Positions 34,156 to 43,418 are shown, numbered from the stretch's first letter. The stretch: DNA of 64,000 nt from an uncultured Microbacterium sp. (GCA_913774665.1 CAJYHN010000012.1:1-64000), one strand, 5' to 3'. A program made the numbers and translations. Notes: generated from the sequence alone by a model not told the origin.

Positions 34156-35373
34156 TCAGGCCCCCAGAACGTGCCGGATCTGCTCGACGGCCCAGTCGAG
34201 CTCGGTCGCGCGGATCGTCAGCGGCGGGGCGATGCGGATCGTCTGGCCGTGCGTGTCCTTCACGAGCACGCCGCGGGCGAGGAGCTTCTCGGCGACCTCG
34301 CGGCCGGTGCCGTAGGCCGGATCGATGTCGACGCCGGCCCACAAGCCCGCGATGCGCACGGCGGTGACGCCGTGGCCGACGAGCGTCTGCAGAGACGCCT
34401 CGAGGTGCGTTCCCAGCGCCTTCGCGCGGGTCTGGAACTCCCCGGATGCCAGCATCTCGACGACCCGCAGACCCACGGCCGCGGCCAGCGGGTTGCCGCC
34501 GAAGGTCGATCCGTGCTCGCCGGCGTGGATGACGCCGAGCACGTCGTCATTCGCGACCACGGCCGAGACGGGCAGGATGCCGCCGCCCAGCGCCTTGCCG
34601 AGCAGGTACACGTCGGGCACCACGCTCTCGCGGTCGCACGCGAAGGTCTCGCCCACGCGTCCGAGGCCCGACTGGATCTCGTCGGCGATGAACAGCACGT
34701 TGTTGGCGGTGCAGATCTCGCGCACGCGCTGCAGGAACCCCTCGGGCGGGATGACGACGCCGGCCTCGCCCTGGATGGGCTCGATCAGCACCGCGGCGGT
34801 GTTCTCGTCGATCGCCGCGGCGATGGCATCCGCGTCTCCGTACGGCACGTGTACGAAGCCCGGGGCGTACGGACCGAAGTCGTCGTGCGCCGTGGGGTCA
34901 TCGCTGAAGCCGACGATCGTGGTCGTGCGGCCGTGGAAGTTGCCGTTCGCGACGATGATGGTCGCGGCATCCGGAGCGATGCCCTTGGTGCGATAGCCCC
35001 AGGCGCGCGCGACCTTGATGCCGGTCTCGACGGCCTCGGCACCGGTGTTCATCGGCAGCACGGTGTCTTTGCCGCAGAGCTGCGCGAGCGCCGTGGCGAA
35101 GGGACCGAGACGGTCGTTGTGGTACGCGCGGCTGGTGAGCGTCAGGCGGTCGAGCTGCTCGCGCGCGGCCGCCAGGATCGCCGGGTGGCCGTGCCCGAAG
35201 TTCAGCGCGGAGTACGCCGAGAGCAGGTCGAGGTAGCGCTTGCCCTCGACGTCGGTGACCCACACGCCCTCGGCGCGCGAGACGACGACCGGAAGCGGGT
35301 GGTAGTTGTGGGCGAGGTGGGCGCCCTCTTCGGCGATGAGACGGGCGCCGAGGTCGTCGACGGCGGTGCTCAT
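34156..35373 (-). CDS. rocD: Ornithine--oxo-acid aminotransferase
   Basis: 405 residues; ATG overlaps the DDAH-like gene stop by 4 bp. PLP-dependent class III aminotransferase converting L-ornithine and 2-oxoglutarate to glutamate semialdehyde and glutamate. Seen: YLDLLSAYSALNFGHGHP, LPMNTGAEAVETGIKVARAWGY, NFHGRTTTIVGFSDD, LIEPIQGEAGVVIP, FIADEIQSGLGRVG (PLP Asp) and LLGKALGGGILPVSA with the Schiff-base Lys. These match RocD rather than other class III enzymes. Coupled to a guanidino-group hydrolase gene, which suggests arginine breakdown through ornithine. Confidence 0.92.
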   Translation of the reverse strand: MSTAVDDLGARLIAEEGAHLAHNYHPLPVVVSRAEGVWVTDVEGKRYLDLLSAYSALNFGHGHPAILAAAREQLDRLTLTSRAYHNDRLGPFATALAQLCGKDTVLPMNTGAEAVETGIKVARAWGYRTKGIAPDAATIIVANGNFHGRTTTIVGFSDDPTAHDDFGPYAPGFVHVPYGDADAIAAAIDENTAAVLIEPIQGEAGVVIPPEGFLQRVREICTANNVLFIADEIQSGLGRVGETFACDRESVVPDVYLLGKALGGGILPVSAVVANDDVLGVIHAGEHGSTFGGNPLAAAVGLRVVEMLASGEFQTRAKALGTHLEASLQTLVGHGVTAVRIAGLWAGVDIDPAYGTGREVAEKLLARGVLVKDTHGQTIRIAPPLTIRATELDWAVEQIRHVLGA

Positions 35374-36254
35374 CGCGATCCGCCTCGCAGCTCGAGCGTG
35401 CAGCACTTGATGCCGCCGCCGCCGAGCAGCAGCTCGGACAGGTCGACCATGACGGGGGTGTAGCCGCGCTCTCGCAGCTGCGCCTCGAAGCCGACTGCCC
35501 GCGGCGAGATGATGACGTTCTTGCCGTCGCTGGCCGAGTTGAGGCCGAAGACGGCACCATCGGCATCCGCCACGCGGATGGCTTCGGGGTAGCGCTCGCG
35601 CAGGATCGCCTGGCTCTTCTCGTCGAACGCGGTGGGGAGGTAGGCGATGTTCGCCTTCTCGACGCCGCCCGGGCCCTGGACGGGGTCGAGCACCGAGATC
35701 GCGGTGTCGAGGTGGTAGAAGCGCGGGTCGGTCAGCGTCAGCGACACGACCTCGCGCGAGAAGACCTCGCCGACCTCGCGGTGGCTGTCACCGGTCGAGC
35801 GGAACCCGGTGCCGGCGAGGATCGTGTCACCCACGAGGAGGAAGTCGCCCTCACCCTCGTTGACCTCGACGGGCTCGGCGACCTCAAAGCCGTTCGCCGC
35901 GAACCAGTCGATGAACGCGGGTGCCTCGGCCGCACGCTCGCGGAAGCGGAACTTCGGGCCGTACGCGATGCCGTCGATCACGAAGCCGCCGTTGGCGGTG
36001 TAGACCATGTCGGGCAGACCCTCGAGCGGGTCGATGAGCTCGATCTCGTGCCCGAGCGAGACGTAGGTGTCGTACAGGGCCTGCCACTGCTGGACGGCGA
36101 GGTTGGTGTCGGTGGGCCGCGAGGGCTCCATCCACGGGTTGATGCTGTAGCTCACCGTGAAGTGCTCGGGGCGGCACATGAGGTACCGGCGGTGCTGCTG
36201 CACGCGCGCGCCGGTCGAGGACTCGGCGGTGGCGGCGGTGGGGGTAGCGGACAT
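35370..36254 (-). CDS. DDAH-like guanidino-group hydrolase (possible arginine dihydrolase)
   Basis: 294 residues, GAGGAG ribosome site. Member of the guanidino-group-modifying (pentein) superfamily: conserved Asn in MVYTANGGFV, EGEGDFLLVGDTILAG, His in FYHLDTAISVL and the nucleophile Cys in GGGGIKCCTLEL. Annotated in relatives as dimethylarginine dimethylaminohydrolase. Its 4-bp overlap with rocD, however, fits an enzyme that makes ornithine or citrulline from arginine, such as an ArgZ/AgrE-like arginine dihydrolase. Which it is cannot be settled by eye. Confidence 0.85.
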   Translation of the reverse strand: MSATPTAATAESSTGARVQQHRRYLMCRPEHFTVSYSINPWMEPSRPTDTNLAVQQWQALYDTYVSLGHEIELIDPLEGLPDMVYTANGGFVIDGIAYGPKFRFRERAAEAPAFIDWFAANGFEVAEPVEVNEGEGDFLLVGDTILAGTGFRSTGDSHREVGEVFSREVVSLTLTDPRFYHLDTAISVLDPVQGPGGVEKANIAYLPTAFDEKSQAILRERYPEAIRVADADGAVFGLNSASDGKNVIISPRAVGFEAQLRERGYTPVMVDLSELLLGGGGIKCCTLELRGGSR

Positions 36255-36489
36255 CTCTGCTCCTCGGAGGAAAGGTGCGGCGGACGCTGTCCTGGGGCCC
36301 GGTGGCCCTTCGAACCCGTGCGGCGCTCATCGGCTCGATGCGGCGCCGTGCGGGGAAAGGTCGGTCCGAGCACGCCGGTGCCATTCTCGCACGCGCCCGC
36401 ACGCGAGAGCGAGCGGCGCGGCGGTGCGCAGCGGCGGGGTCGACCCTCACCGAGACGCCGGCGACCCGGAACTCCCGCCGACGCGCGAC

Positions 36490-38004
36490 TCAGCCGACCC
36501 GACGGAGCGACACCGCAGCCCACGCGACCGGCGGCAGAGTCAGATGCAGGATGCCGTCCCCCAGGCGCGTCCGCACCGTTCGCGGCCGCACCCGCTCGGG
36601 GTCGTCGAGGGTGTTGCACACCCCGCGGTCGTCGTCGTGCAGCAGGTGCGTCTCGACCACCTCGACCTCGCCGAAGGCGCTCACGTCGATCTCGAGGTCG
36701 ATCGGTTGTTCGAGGCCGCGGTGGACGAGGAACACCGCGGCCGTCCCCACCTCGTCGTCGACGGTGGCCACGGCATCCACCGCGGGGACCGTGCCGTACC
36801 GCGCGGTGTCGATCGCGGGTGCGTCGACCTGCAGACGCACCGCCTCGCCGCGCGCGAGGCGCGAGGTGAGAGCGAAGGGGAAGAACGTCGTCTGACGCCA
36901 CGCGGGGCCGCCGGGCTCGGTCATGATCGGCGCGATCACGTTCACGAGCTGGGCGAGCGAGGCCGAGGCGACGCGATCGGCGTGCTTCAGCAGGGAGATC
37001 AGCAGACCGCCGAAGACGACGGCATCCAGGACCGAGTAGACGTCTTCGAGCAGGCGCGGCGCGAGGGGCCAGTCGTCGATCGCGGTGGGCTTCACGGCGT
37101 CGACGCGGTCGATGTACCAGACGTTCCACTCGTCGAACGAGATGTCGATCCTCTTGGCGCTGCCGCGAGCCGCGCCGACGTGGTCGGCGGTAGCGACGAC
37201 CGCCTCGATGAAGCGGTCCATGTCGACGGCCGAGGCGAGGAACGAGGCCGCATCGCCGTCGTGCTCCTGGTAATACGCGTGGCACGAGATCATGTCGACG
37301 TCGTCGTAGGTGTGGGTGAGCACCTCGCGCTCCCACTCTCCGAAGGTCGGCATCTGCGCGCCCGACGATCCGCACACGACCAGTTCGATCGAGGGGTCCA
37401 TCTGCCGCATGCCCTTGGCCGTCTGCGCGGCGAGCTTGCCGTAGTCGTCGGCCGAGCGGTGGCCGAGCTGCCACGGTCCGTCCATCTCGTTGCCCAGGCA
37501 CCACACGCGTACGTCGAACGGCTCGGCGCGGCCGTTGTCGATCCTTCGCTGCGACAGCGCCGTCCCGCCGGGCACGTTGCTGTACTCGAGCAGGTCGAGC
37601 GCCTCGAGAACCCCGCGCGTGCCGAGGTTGACGGCCAGCATGAGCTCGCTGCCTGCCTTGTCGAGCCAGTCCGCGAACTCGTGCAGGCCGACCTCGTTCG
37701 TCTCGGTCGAGTGCCACGCGAGGTCGAGGCGGCGGGGGCGCAGCTCGCGCGGGCCGACGCTGTCCTCCCAGCGGAAGCCCGAGACGAAGTTGCCGCCCGG
37801 GTAGCGGATCATCGAGACGCCGAGTTCGCGCACGAGCTCGAGCACGTCGGTGCGGAATCCCTGCTCGTCCGCCGCCGGGTGGCCGGGCTCGTAGATCCCG
37901 TCGTAGACGTGGCGACCGAGGTGCTCGACGAACCCGCCGAACAGACGTCGGCGCACGGCGCCGATCGCGAAGCGGGGGTCGACGGTCAGGTGGGCAGCGG
38001 TCAT
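36490..38004 (-). CDS. Alpha-N-arabinofuranosidase, GH51 (intracellular)
   Basis: 504 residues, GAGGAG ribosome site, no signal peptide, so cytoplasmic. Releases terminal alpha-L-arabinofuranose from short arabino-oligosaccharides. GH51 (beta/alpha)8 barrel landmarks: FGGFVEHLGRHVYDGIYEP, MIRYPGGNFVSGFRWEDSVGP, acid/base Glu in WCLGNEMDGPWQ, and nucleophile Glu in ISFDEWNVWY, with a C-terminal beta domain. Length is standard. Fits with the secreted GH43-GH51 protein at 43419: that enzyme would cut polymer outside and this one would finish oligomers inside. Confidence 0.93.
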   Translation of the reverse strand: MTAAHLTVDPRFAIGAVRRRLFGGFVEHLGRHVYDGIYEPGHPAADEQGFRTDVLELVRELGVSMIRYPGGNFVSGFRWEDSVGPRELRPRRLDLAWHSTETNEVGLHEFADWLDKAGSELMLAVNLGTRGVLEALDLLEYSNVPGGTALSQRRIDNGRAEPFDVRVWCLGNEMDGPWQLGHRSADDYGKLAAQTAKGMRQMDPSIELVVCGSSGAQMPTFGEWEREVLTHTYDDVDMISCHAYYQEHDGDAASFLASAVDMDRFIEAVVATADHVGAARGSAKRIDISFDEWNVWYIDRVDAVKPTAIDDWPLAPRLLEDVYSVLDAVVFGGLLISLLKHADRVASASLAQLVNVIAPIMTEPGGPAWRQTTFFPFALTSRLARGEAVRLQVDAPAIDTARYGTVPAVDAVATVDDEVGTAAVFLVHRGLEQPIDLEIDVSAFGEVEVVETHLLHDDDRGVCNTLDDPERVRPRTVRTRLGDGILHLTLPPVAWAAVSLRRVG

Positions 38005-38058
38005 CGGTGCTCCTCGGGGTTTCGACGACGCTACCCCGGCGCGGGCGCCGCGCTAAAC

Positions 38059-38069
38059 GTTTTCGAAAC
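38059..38069. promoter_or_regulatory. Candidate operator upstream of the GH51 gene
   Basis: GTTTTCGAAAC with the perfect core TTTCGAAA (38061-38068), preceded by AAAC, in an A/T-rich island 55 bp before the GH51 start. LacI-type sugar regulators often use such sites; no regulator gene is adjacent. Confidence 0.4.
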
Positions 38070-38101
38070 CCGGCCTGGCCGCCGTCGGCGGAGGTGGGCC
38101 G

Positions 38102-38163
38102 CCGAGGACGCATCCGTTCGACCGCGCCGCACCGGGGGGGGCGCCGCTCCCGTGCGTCCTCGG
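38102..38163 (-). terminator. Long-loop inverted repeat after the PutA-like gene
   Basis: CCGAGGACGCA (38102-38112) and TGCGTCCTCGG (38153-38163), perfect 11-bp arms 40 bp apart, 41 bp past the stop of the leftward PutA-like gene. Could end that transcript before the GH51 gene promoter. Confidence 0.5.
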
Positions 38164-38204
38164 GGCCGGGCCCGGGCGGGCCGACGTCGAGGACGGGACC
38201 CCGC

Positions 38205-41200
38205 TCAGATGACCGTGGCACTCCACGCGTCGATCTCACCGAAGCGGAACGCCCCGATCGACACCGCCTGCTCCCGCAGGAACGGCAGCAGCTCGAGGCG
38301 ACCCGCGGTGGTGACCTCGTTCGCGTACGCGGTGAGCGAGACGTCCCCGCCGACCGTCTCGGCGACGGCCGCGCGCAGGGCGGCGACGGTCTCGGCCGGT
38401 CCGACCAGGCGCAGGCGGCTCGGTCGCGGGGCCGTGGCGAGGGTGTCGGCGTCGGCGGCGGCGGCATCCGGGATGCCACCCGCCAGCCGCTGCAGCCACT
38501 CGGCATCGCTCTCGACCGACACGGCGACCCCGCTCTCGCCCAGCAGGTGCCTCACCGCGGCGGGCAGACCCACCGGCGTGCTGAGGCTGAAGGTCGAACC
38601 CGACCGGACGGCGGCGACGAGGACGCGCAGGACCGCGTGCCACGCGGCGTCGGCGGTCGCGCGCACGGCCACGTCGACCGGCCGGTAGCGACGGAGGTTG
38701 CGCTCGACGCCCAGACGCGAGACGTCGCGCACGCGGCCGAACTCGCGGTCCCAGGCGACGGCGTCGGCGAGCGCTCCGCGACGGAGCCAGTCGAACGCCT
38801 CGTACGACAGGGTGGGCTGGGCCGCCTCGATGAGCGCCGTGATCCGAGAGTCGAGTCCGCGCAGGTGCAGGGTCGACGACGCCGCCCCGCCCGTCGAGGG
38901 GCGCCACGAGCCGAGGCTCACGAGGCGGTTCGGCCCGCCCGACATGGCGCCGTCGCCCACGGACGCCTCGCCCCAGCCGCCGAGCGGCTCGCGTTGGATC
39001 ACCGCTCCGGTCGAGGGGCGGTTCACCCGCAGGACGGCCGCCTCGACGCTGTCGAGCCAGAGGTCGAGGTCGGCCTCATCGCGCGTGTGCAGGCCCGCCA
39101 CGAACCCCGATCCGATCGCGTTCTGCAGCTCGATCGCGCGGGTGAGGGTGGGAGCGTGCAGGATGCCGAGCACCGGCGCCGCGACCGCGGCCCGGGTCAG
39201 GTGGGAGCCGGCGGTGACGCCCGTGCGGACGCCGGGCGACCAGAACCGGCCGGCGGTCTCGGGACCGAGGTCGAGCTCTCGCGGCTCCACGAGCCACCGC
39301 TCGCCGTCGCCGAGGACGGTCAGGGCGCGTCGCACCTCGCCCGCGGGTTCTTCGACGAGCGGGCCGATGTCGGACAGCGGGTCGTCGGAAGGCCCCACGC
39401 GCAGCGACGAGACGGCATCCCTCAGCTGCTCGGTGAAGCGGGAGGACCGCCCGACCGCCCCCACGAGGATCACGAGCGACACGGCCGTGGCGGCCTGACC
39501 GGCGCGCGCGAAGGCACCGCGGACGATGTCCGTCACGGCGGCGTCGAGGTCGGCCGAGGGAGCGACGATCGCGACGTTGCGTCCGGCGGTGAACGCCTGC
39601 ACGGGCAGCGCGGGACGCCACGCGGCGAAGCGTTCGGCGGTGGTGCGCGCGCCGGCGAGCAGCACACGGTCGACGCCGGGGTGCACGATCAGGGCCCGCC
39701 CGGACGCGTCTTCGTTGAGATCGACGTAGGCGAGCAGGTCGCGCGGCACTCCCGCGGCCCACAGCGCCTCGGCCACGACGGCTCCGGCACGACGAGCACG
39801 CGGCGAGGGCGTGAGCACCACCCCGGACCCCGCGACGAGGGCGGCCAGCGTCTCCGCGGCGCAGAGGCCGACGGGGGCGTTCCAACGGGGGGCGACCACG
39901 CTCACCCGATCGGGCACGAACACGGCCCCGGGAACGCGGTCGAGTTCTTTCGCCGTCGCCGCGTAGTAGGCGGCGGCGTCCACCGCCTGGCTCACTTCGG
40001 CATCGGCCTCGGGCAGGAGCGCCCCTCCCTCCGAGGCGAGCACCTCGATCAGCTCGGCGCGGCGCTGCTCGAGGCTGCGCGCGGCCGACTGCAGGACGGC
40101 GGCGCGGTCGGCGGCGGCGAGCGCACCCCAGGGCTCGGCGGCGGTGCGCACGCGGTCGATCACCGCCTCGAGTCCCGCCTCGTCGTCGACGCGCCCGGCG
40201 GCGGCGGTGGCGTCACCGGCGGTCGAGTCCGACACGCGGCCCAGGATGGCCGCCGCCCAGGCGCGGTCGGCGGGCACGGTCGGATCGGTGTCACTGACGT
40301 TGCGGAACCCGGGGGCGCCTCCGGCGAGCTCGGCGCTCTCGCGGGCGGAGAACACGGCCGTGTCGACGAACGACTGGCCGCCGAAGAGCATCTGCTGCAC
40401 GTCCGGTCCCAGCGCGGAGGTGTCGCCGGATGCCGCGGCCTCTCGCGCGATGCCCAGCACCGCCTGCGTGAGACCGGGCTCGGCGGCGTCGTCACCCGCG
40501 CGTTCCCGCAGGATCGCCGGATCGGGCTCGACCCCGCGCTGCGGCACGCGGGGGGCGGGTCCCGGGAGGTCCGCGGCGGCCAGGGCGCGCCGGGCGCGGG
40601 CCGCGATGGACGCGGTCTCGGGAGCGTCCTCGTCCGCCGTGTGCTCCGGCGCGGGTACGGCCAGCGGCAGGTCGGGAGCACCGGCCACGGTCGTCGCGTA
40701 GCTCGCGGCCAGGCGCGCCACGACGGTCTCGAGGTCGTCGGGGTACGCGGCGGGTGCCGTCCAGACGTGCCCCTCCCCCGCGGTCCACGGCGAGGTGTGC
40801 GGGAGGGCGAGCTCGAGCTCGGATCCCGCCTCGGCGGCGAGAGTGAGCGCCAGAGCGGCGCGTTCGGGGTCGGCGGTCGCCAGCTCGACGACGAGGCCCT
40901 CCCGCCCCCTCGGGCTCAGCGCTTCGCGCAGACCGCGCACGAGGGCGGCGTCGACGTCGTCTCGAGCCGTGACCGCCGGGGCGGGCCATCCATGGCGCGC
41001 GGCCGAGACGGCATCCGGGGTCGGGAGGGGAGCATCGCTCAGACGCAGGGTCAGACGGGCCCCGCCCGCGGCGACACGCACGCGCGCCCACGCCGACAGC
41101 TCGCGGACGGCATCGGGCGTCTCGCCGACGGACGCGGGCAGGTGGATTCCGGCGCGCAGCGCGGTCAGACGCGGTTCTTCGAGCACCCGGGTGAGCACCG

Positions 41201-41891
41201 CGACGGTGAGGTCGAGGTCGTCTCGTCCCTCCGCGATCAGGGTGACGTGGGTGCCCGCGGCGAGCGCGTCGAGGAAGACCGGCAGCAGCCGCTCCGCGGC
41301 GTGCTCGACCTCGGCATCGAAGGCCCACGGCGACGGCGCGACGACGACATCGGAGATCGCGAGCGAGATCCGCGAGACCTCCACGCGCGAGATCAGATAC
41401 CGGATGCCGTCCACCCTGCGCCGCGCGCCGGCATCGCCCACGATCGCGGGTCCGACCAGGCGCAGATCGACCGAGAGGCCGAGGGAGTCGAGGGCGAGGC
41501 CGAGTCGCTCGGGGCGCGCGTCGAGCACCAGGGCGCCCAGGAGGTCGCGCATCGCGCGGCGGGCGAGGGGGACGGCAGGACTGGGGAGGACGGGCGCGAC
41601 GGCCCCGCCGAGCTGGAGGGCCCCGCGGAGCACCCAGGGGAGCGAGGCGGGGAGGTCGACGGCGAGCCGGTGCAGAGCGGAAGCCGCCGAGGTGAGCGAC
41701 TCCGGACGCGAGACGCCGTCGATCGCGGCGGCCAGGAACGCCGCCGCATCGTGGTCCGCGGGCAGTTCGCCCCGACGGGGGGACGATGCCGAGGACGCCC
41801 GCCGCGAGAACGTCGCCGCGATGCGAGCGGCGCCCGCGGGAAGACCGGAAGAGAGCGCGGAAACGGGGGTGTCGGCGTCGTTCGAGCTCAT
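38205..41891 (-). CDS. PutA-like proline dehydrogenase/P5C dehydrogenase homologue, probable pseudoenzyme
   Basis: 1228 residues from the ATG giving MSSNDAD. Full-length homologue of bifunctional PutA: PRODH-like barrel ~80-410, aldehyde-dehydrogenase-like domain ~570-1000, C-terminal ALDH-like domain to the end (REQAVSIGAFRFGE). Yet the key residues are gone. PRODH: the R-x-x-K-G-A motif reads RLSDAP (K to S285) and YLxRRLxEN reads VVARLAAS (first Arg to A392, Glu/Asn lost). ALDH: ETSGKN reads FTAGRN (general-base Glu to F767) and GQKCSA reads GQAATA (catalytic Cys to A801); the NAD-site LKPA reads LTPS. The frame is intact and the surrounding fold well kept, so this looks like a retained but non-catalytic or re-purposed protein rather than a pseudogene. 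Confidence 0.85.
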   Translation of the reverse strand: MSSNDADTPVSALSSGLPAGAARIAATFSRRASSASSPRRGELPADHDAAAFLAAAIDGVSRPESLTSAASALHRLAVDLPASLPWVLRGALQLGGAVAPVLPSPAVPLARRAMRDLLGALVLDARPERLGLALDSLGLSVDLRLVGPAIVGDAGARRRVDGIRYLISRVEVSRISLAISDVVVAPSPWAFDAEVEHAAERLLPVFLDALAAGTHVTLIAEGRDDLDLTVAVLTRVLEEPRLTALRAGIHLPASVGETPDAVRELSAWARVRVAAGGARLTLRLSDAPLPTPDAVSAARHGWPAPAVTARDDVDAALVRGLREALSPRGREGLVVELATADPERAALALTLAAEAGSELELALPHTSPWTAGEGHVWTAPAAYPDDLETVVARLAASYATTVAGAPDLPLAVPAPEHTADEDAPETASIAARARRALAAADLPGPAPRVPQRGVEPDPAILRERAGDDAAEPGLTQAVLGIAREAAASGDTSALGPDVQQMLFGGQSFVDTAVFSARESAELAGGAPGFRNVSDTDPTVPADRAWAAAILGRVSDSTAGDATAAAGRVDDEAGLEAVIDRVRTAAEPWGALAAADRAAVLQSAARSLEQRRAELIEVLASEGGALLPEADAEVSQAVDAAAYYAATAKELDRVPGAVFVPDRVSVVAPRWNAPVGLCAAETLAALVAGSGVVLTPSPRARRAGAVVAEALWAAGVPRDLLAYVDLNEDASGRALIVHPGVDRVLLAGARTTAERFAAWRPALPVQAFTAGRNVAIVAPSADLDAAVTDIVRGAFARAGQAATAVSLVILVGAVGRSSRFTEQLRDAVSSLRVGPSDDPLSDIGPLVEEPAGEVRRALTVLGDGERWLVEPRELDLGPETAGRFWSPGVRTGVTAGSHLTRAAVAAPVLGILHAPTLTRAIELQNAIGSGFVAGLHTRDEADLDLWLDSVEAAVLRVNRPSTGAVIQREPLGGWGEASVGDGAMSGGPNRLVSLGSWRPSTGGAASSTLHLRGLDSRITALIEAAQPTLSYEAFDWLRRGALADAVAWDREFGRVRDVSRLGVERNLRRYRPVDVAVRATADAAWHAVLRVLVAAVRSGSTFSLSTPVGLPAAVRHLLGESGVAVSVESDAEWLQRLAGGIPDAAAADADTLATAPRPSRLRLVGPAETVAALRAAVAETVGGDVSLTAYANEVTTAGRLELLPFLREQAVSIGAFRFGEIDAWSATVI

Positions 41892-42126
41892 GCCCGCCAG
41901 CCTAATTACCGGCCGCTTCGGCATCTCGACGGCCCGCCGCGCAACGCGCGGATCGGCGGTGCGGATGTCCGCCGTTCGAGGCTCGGACGCGCTGTCCCCC
42001 GAATGGCCGACATATTTGCACTCTGATCAGAAATTCACAGGAATTCCTTCGCTTTTCGTCCGAGTCGTGTTTCTATGGCCGTGGGTACCCCGCCATTTAT
42101 CCCCCTGGATGGAAGGTCACTCCAAC

Positions 42127-43251
42127 GTGAACCGCATATCGAAAACCGTCGTGGGCGCAGCCGCCCTCGGCCTGTTCCTGACCACCGCCGCCACCGCCCC
42201 CGCGCTGGCGCAGACCCCCACGTCATCTCCCGACGCGGCCGTCGACGGAGTCGACGCGCAGCTGCTCGAAGCGATGGCCGCCGACCTCGGCACCGACGTC
42301 GCCGGCGCGCAGGACGTCCTGCGTTTCCAGGCCGACGCGGCCGGCACCGCCGACGACGTCGCCGCCGTCGCGGGCGAGGCGTTCGCGGGCACCTGGCTCG
42401 ACGAGTCGACCCGCACCGTGTACGCCGCCGCCACCACCGACGCGGCCCGCGAAGCCGCCGCCGACGCGGGCGCCGTGCCGGTCGCCGCGGAGCATTCGCT
42501 GGACGATCTCGAGGCGATCGCCGCGAAGATCGAGTCGAGCACCGTGCCGGATGTGATCCCGTCGTGGTGGATCGACGTCGAACAGAACGACCTCGTCGTC
42601 GACGTGGTCGCCGGCGGCGACCAGGCCGCGGCCGACTTCGTCGCCACCCTCGACGCCCCCGCCGGCGCCGTGCGCCTCGACACCGGAGTCGCTGCCCCGG
42701 AGACGTTCGCGACGATCCAGGGCGGAATCGCCTACAACATCAACAACCAGAGCCGTTGCTCCGTGGGCTTCGCCGTGCAGGGCGGGTTCGTCACCGCCGG
42801 CCACTGCGGCGTCGCGGGAGACAGCACCACCTACGGCACCTTCCGGGGTTCGTCGTTCCCCGGGAACGACTACGCCTGGGTGAGCACGCCGAACCACACC
42901 CCGGTCGGCTCCGTCTCCAACTACTCGGGCGGCTCCGTCGCGGTCAAGGGCTCCACCGCCGCGGCGGTCGGCGCGACCGTCTGCCGCTCGGGCTCCACGA
43001 CCGGCTGGCACTGCGGCCAGATCCAGGGATTCAACTCCACGGTGCGCTACGCCGAGGGGTCGGTCTCGGGCCTGATCCGCACCAACGTCTGCGCCGAGCC
43101 GGGCGACTCCGGCGGCTCGCTCCTCGCGGGCAACCAGGCCCAGGGCGTCACCTCCGGAGGCTCGGGCGACTGCACGAGCGGCGGAACGACGTACTTCCAG
43201 CCCGTGAACGAGATCCTGCAGACCTACGGCCTGCGCCTGCTCACGAGCTGA
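42127..43251 (+). CDS. Secreted chymotrypsin-like serine protease (S1E, streptogrisin/alpha-lytic type)
   Basis: 374-residue preproprotease. GTG start chosen for GGAAGG ten bases ahead; an in-frame ATG six codons earlier lacks a ribosome site. Signal peptide 1-28 (ends ATAPALAQT), acidic pro-region ~30-195 as in streptogrisins, mature protease from about IQGGIAYNINNQ. Triad: H226 in TAGHCG, D248 in GNDYAW, S328 in EPGDSGGS. Cys pairs at 211/227, 286/296 and 322/349 fit the family disulfides. Exported for extracellular protein breakdown. It stands alone between a divergent PutA-like gene and a double terminator. Confidence 0.93.
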   Translation: MNRISKTVVGAAALGLFLTTAATAPALAQTPTSSPDAAVDGVDAQLLEAMAADLGTDVAGAQDVLRFQADAAGTADDVAAVAGEAFAGTWLDESTRTVYAAATTDAAREAAADAGAVPVAAEHSLDDLEAIAAKIESSTVPDVIPSWWIDVEQNDLVVDVVAGGDQAAADFVATLDAPAGAVRLDTGVAAPETFATIQGGIAYNINNQSRCSVGFAVQGGFVTAGHCGVAGDSTTYGTFRGSSFPGNDYAWVSTPNHTPVGSVSNYSGGSVAVKGSTAAAVGATVCRSGSTTGWHCGQIQGFNSTVRYAEGSVSGLIRTNVCAEPGDSGGSLLAGNQAQGVTSGGSGDCTSGGTTYFQPVNEILQTYGLRLLTS

Positions 43252-43267
43252 TCCCCCAGGGTACCCC

Positions 43268-43360
43268 GACGCCCCGGTCGCCTTGCGGCGGCCGGGGCGT
43301 CGTTCATTCCTTCTCAGCTTTACGGGATGCCCCCGGTCGCCTCGCGACGGCCGGGGCATC
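43268..43360 (+). terminator. Duplicated terminator hairpins, 59-bp tandem copy
   Basis: First hairpin GACGCCCCGG (43268-43277) with CCGGGGCGTC (43292-43301); second GATGCCCCCGG (43326-43336) with CCGGGGCATC (43351-43360) and an inner GTCGC/GCGAC stem. Each is followed by a pyrimidine-rich tail containing TTCCTTCTCAGCTTTACGGG. The two copies are 59 bp apart and differ at several paired positions that change together, keeping the stems. Confidence 0.8.
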
Positions 43361-43418
43361 GTTCTTTCCTTCTCAGCTTTACGGGACGTTCGATCCTTCT
43401 CGCGGGCGGGCCCCGGCC

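Noticed and set aside
36152-38506. 784-codon minus-strand frame across GH51 and its neighbours
   Set aside because: Arg/Pro-rich out-of-frame translation of real GH51, DDAH-like and PutA-like sequences.
38205-41891. PutA-like gene as a pseudogene
   Set aside because: No frameshift or stop in 1228 codons and codon use is normal; a retained pseudoenzyme fits better.
38007-42026. 1339-codon plus-strand frame over the PutA-like gene
   Set aside because: Shadow of the minus-strand gene; no domain recognisable and low-complexity Gly/Arg/Asp composition.
43268-43360. Riboswitch or other structured regulatory RNA
   Set aside because: Two simple hairpins placed after convergent stop codons; terminators explain them.
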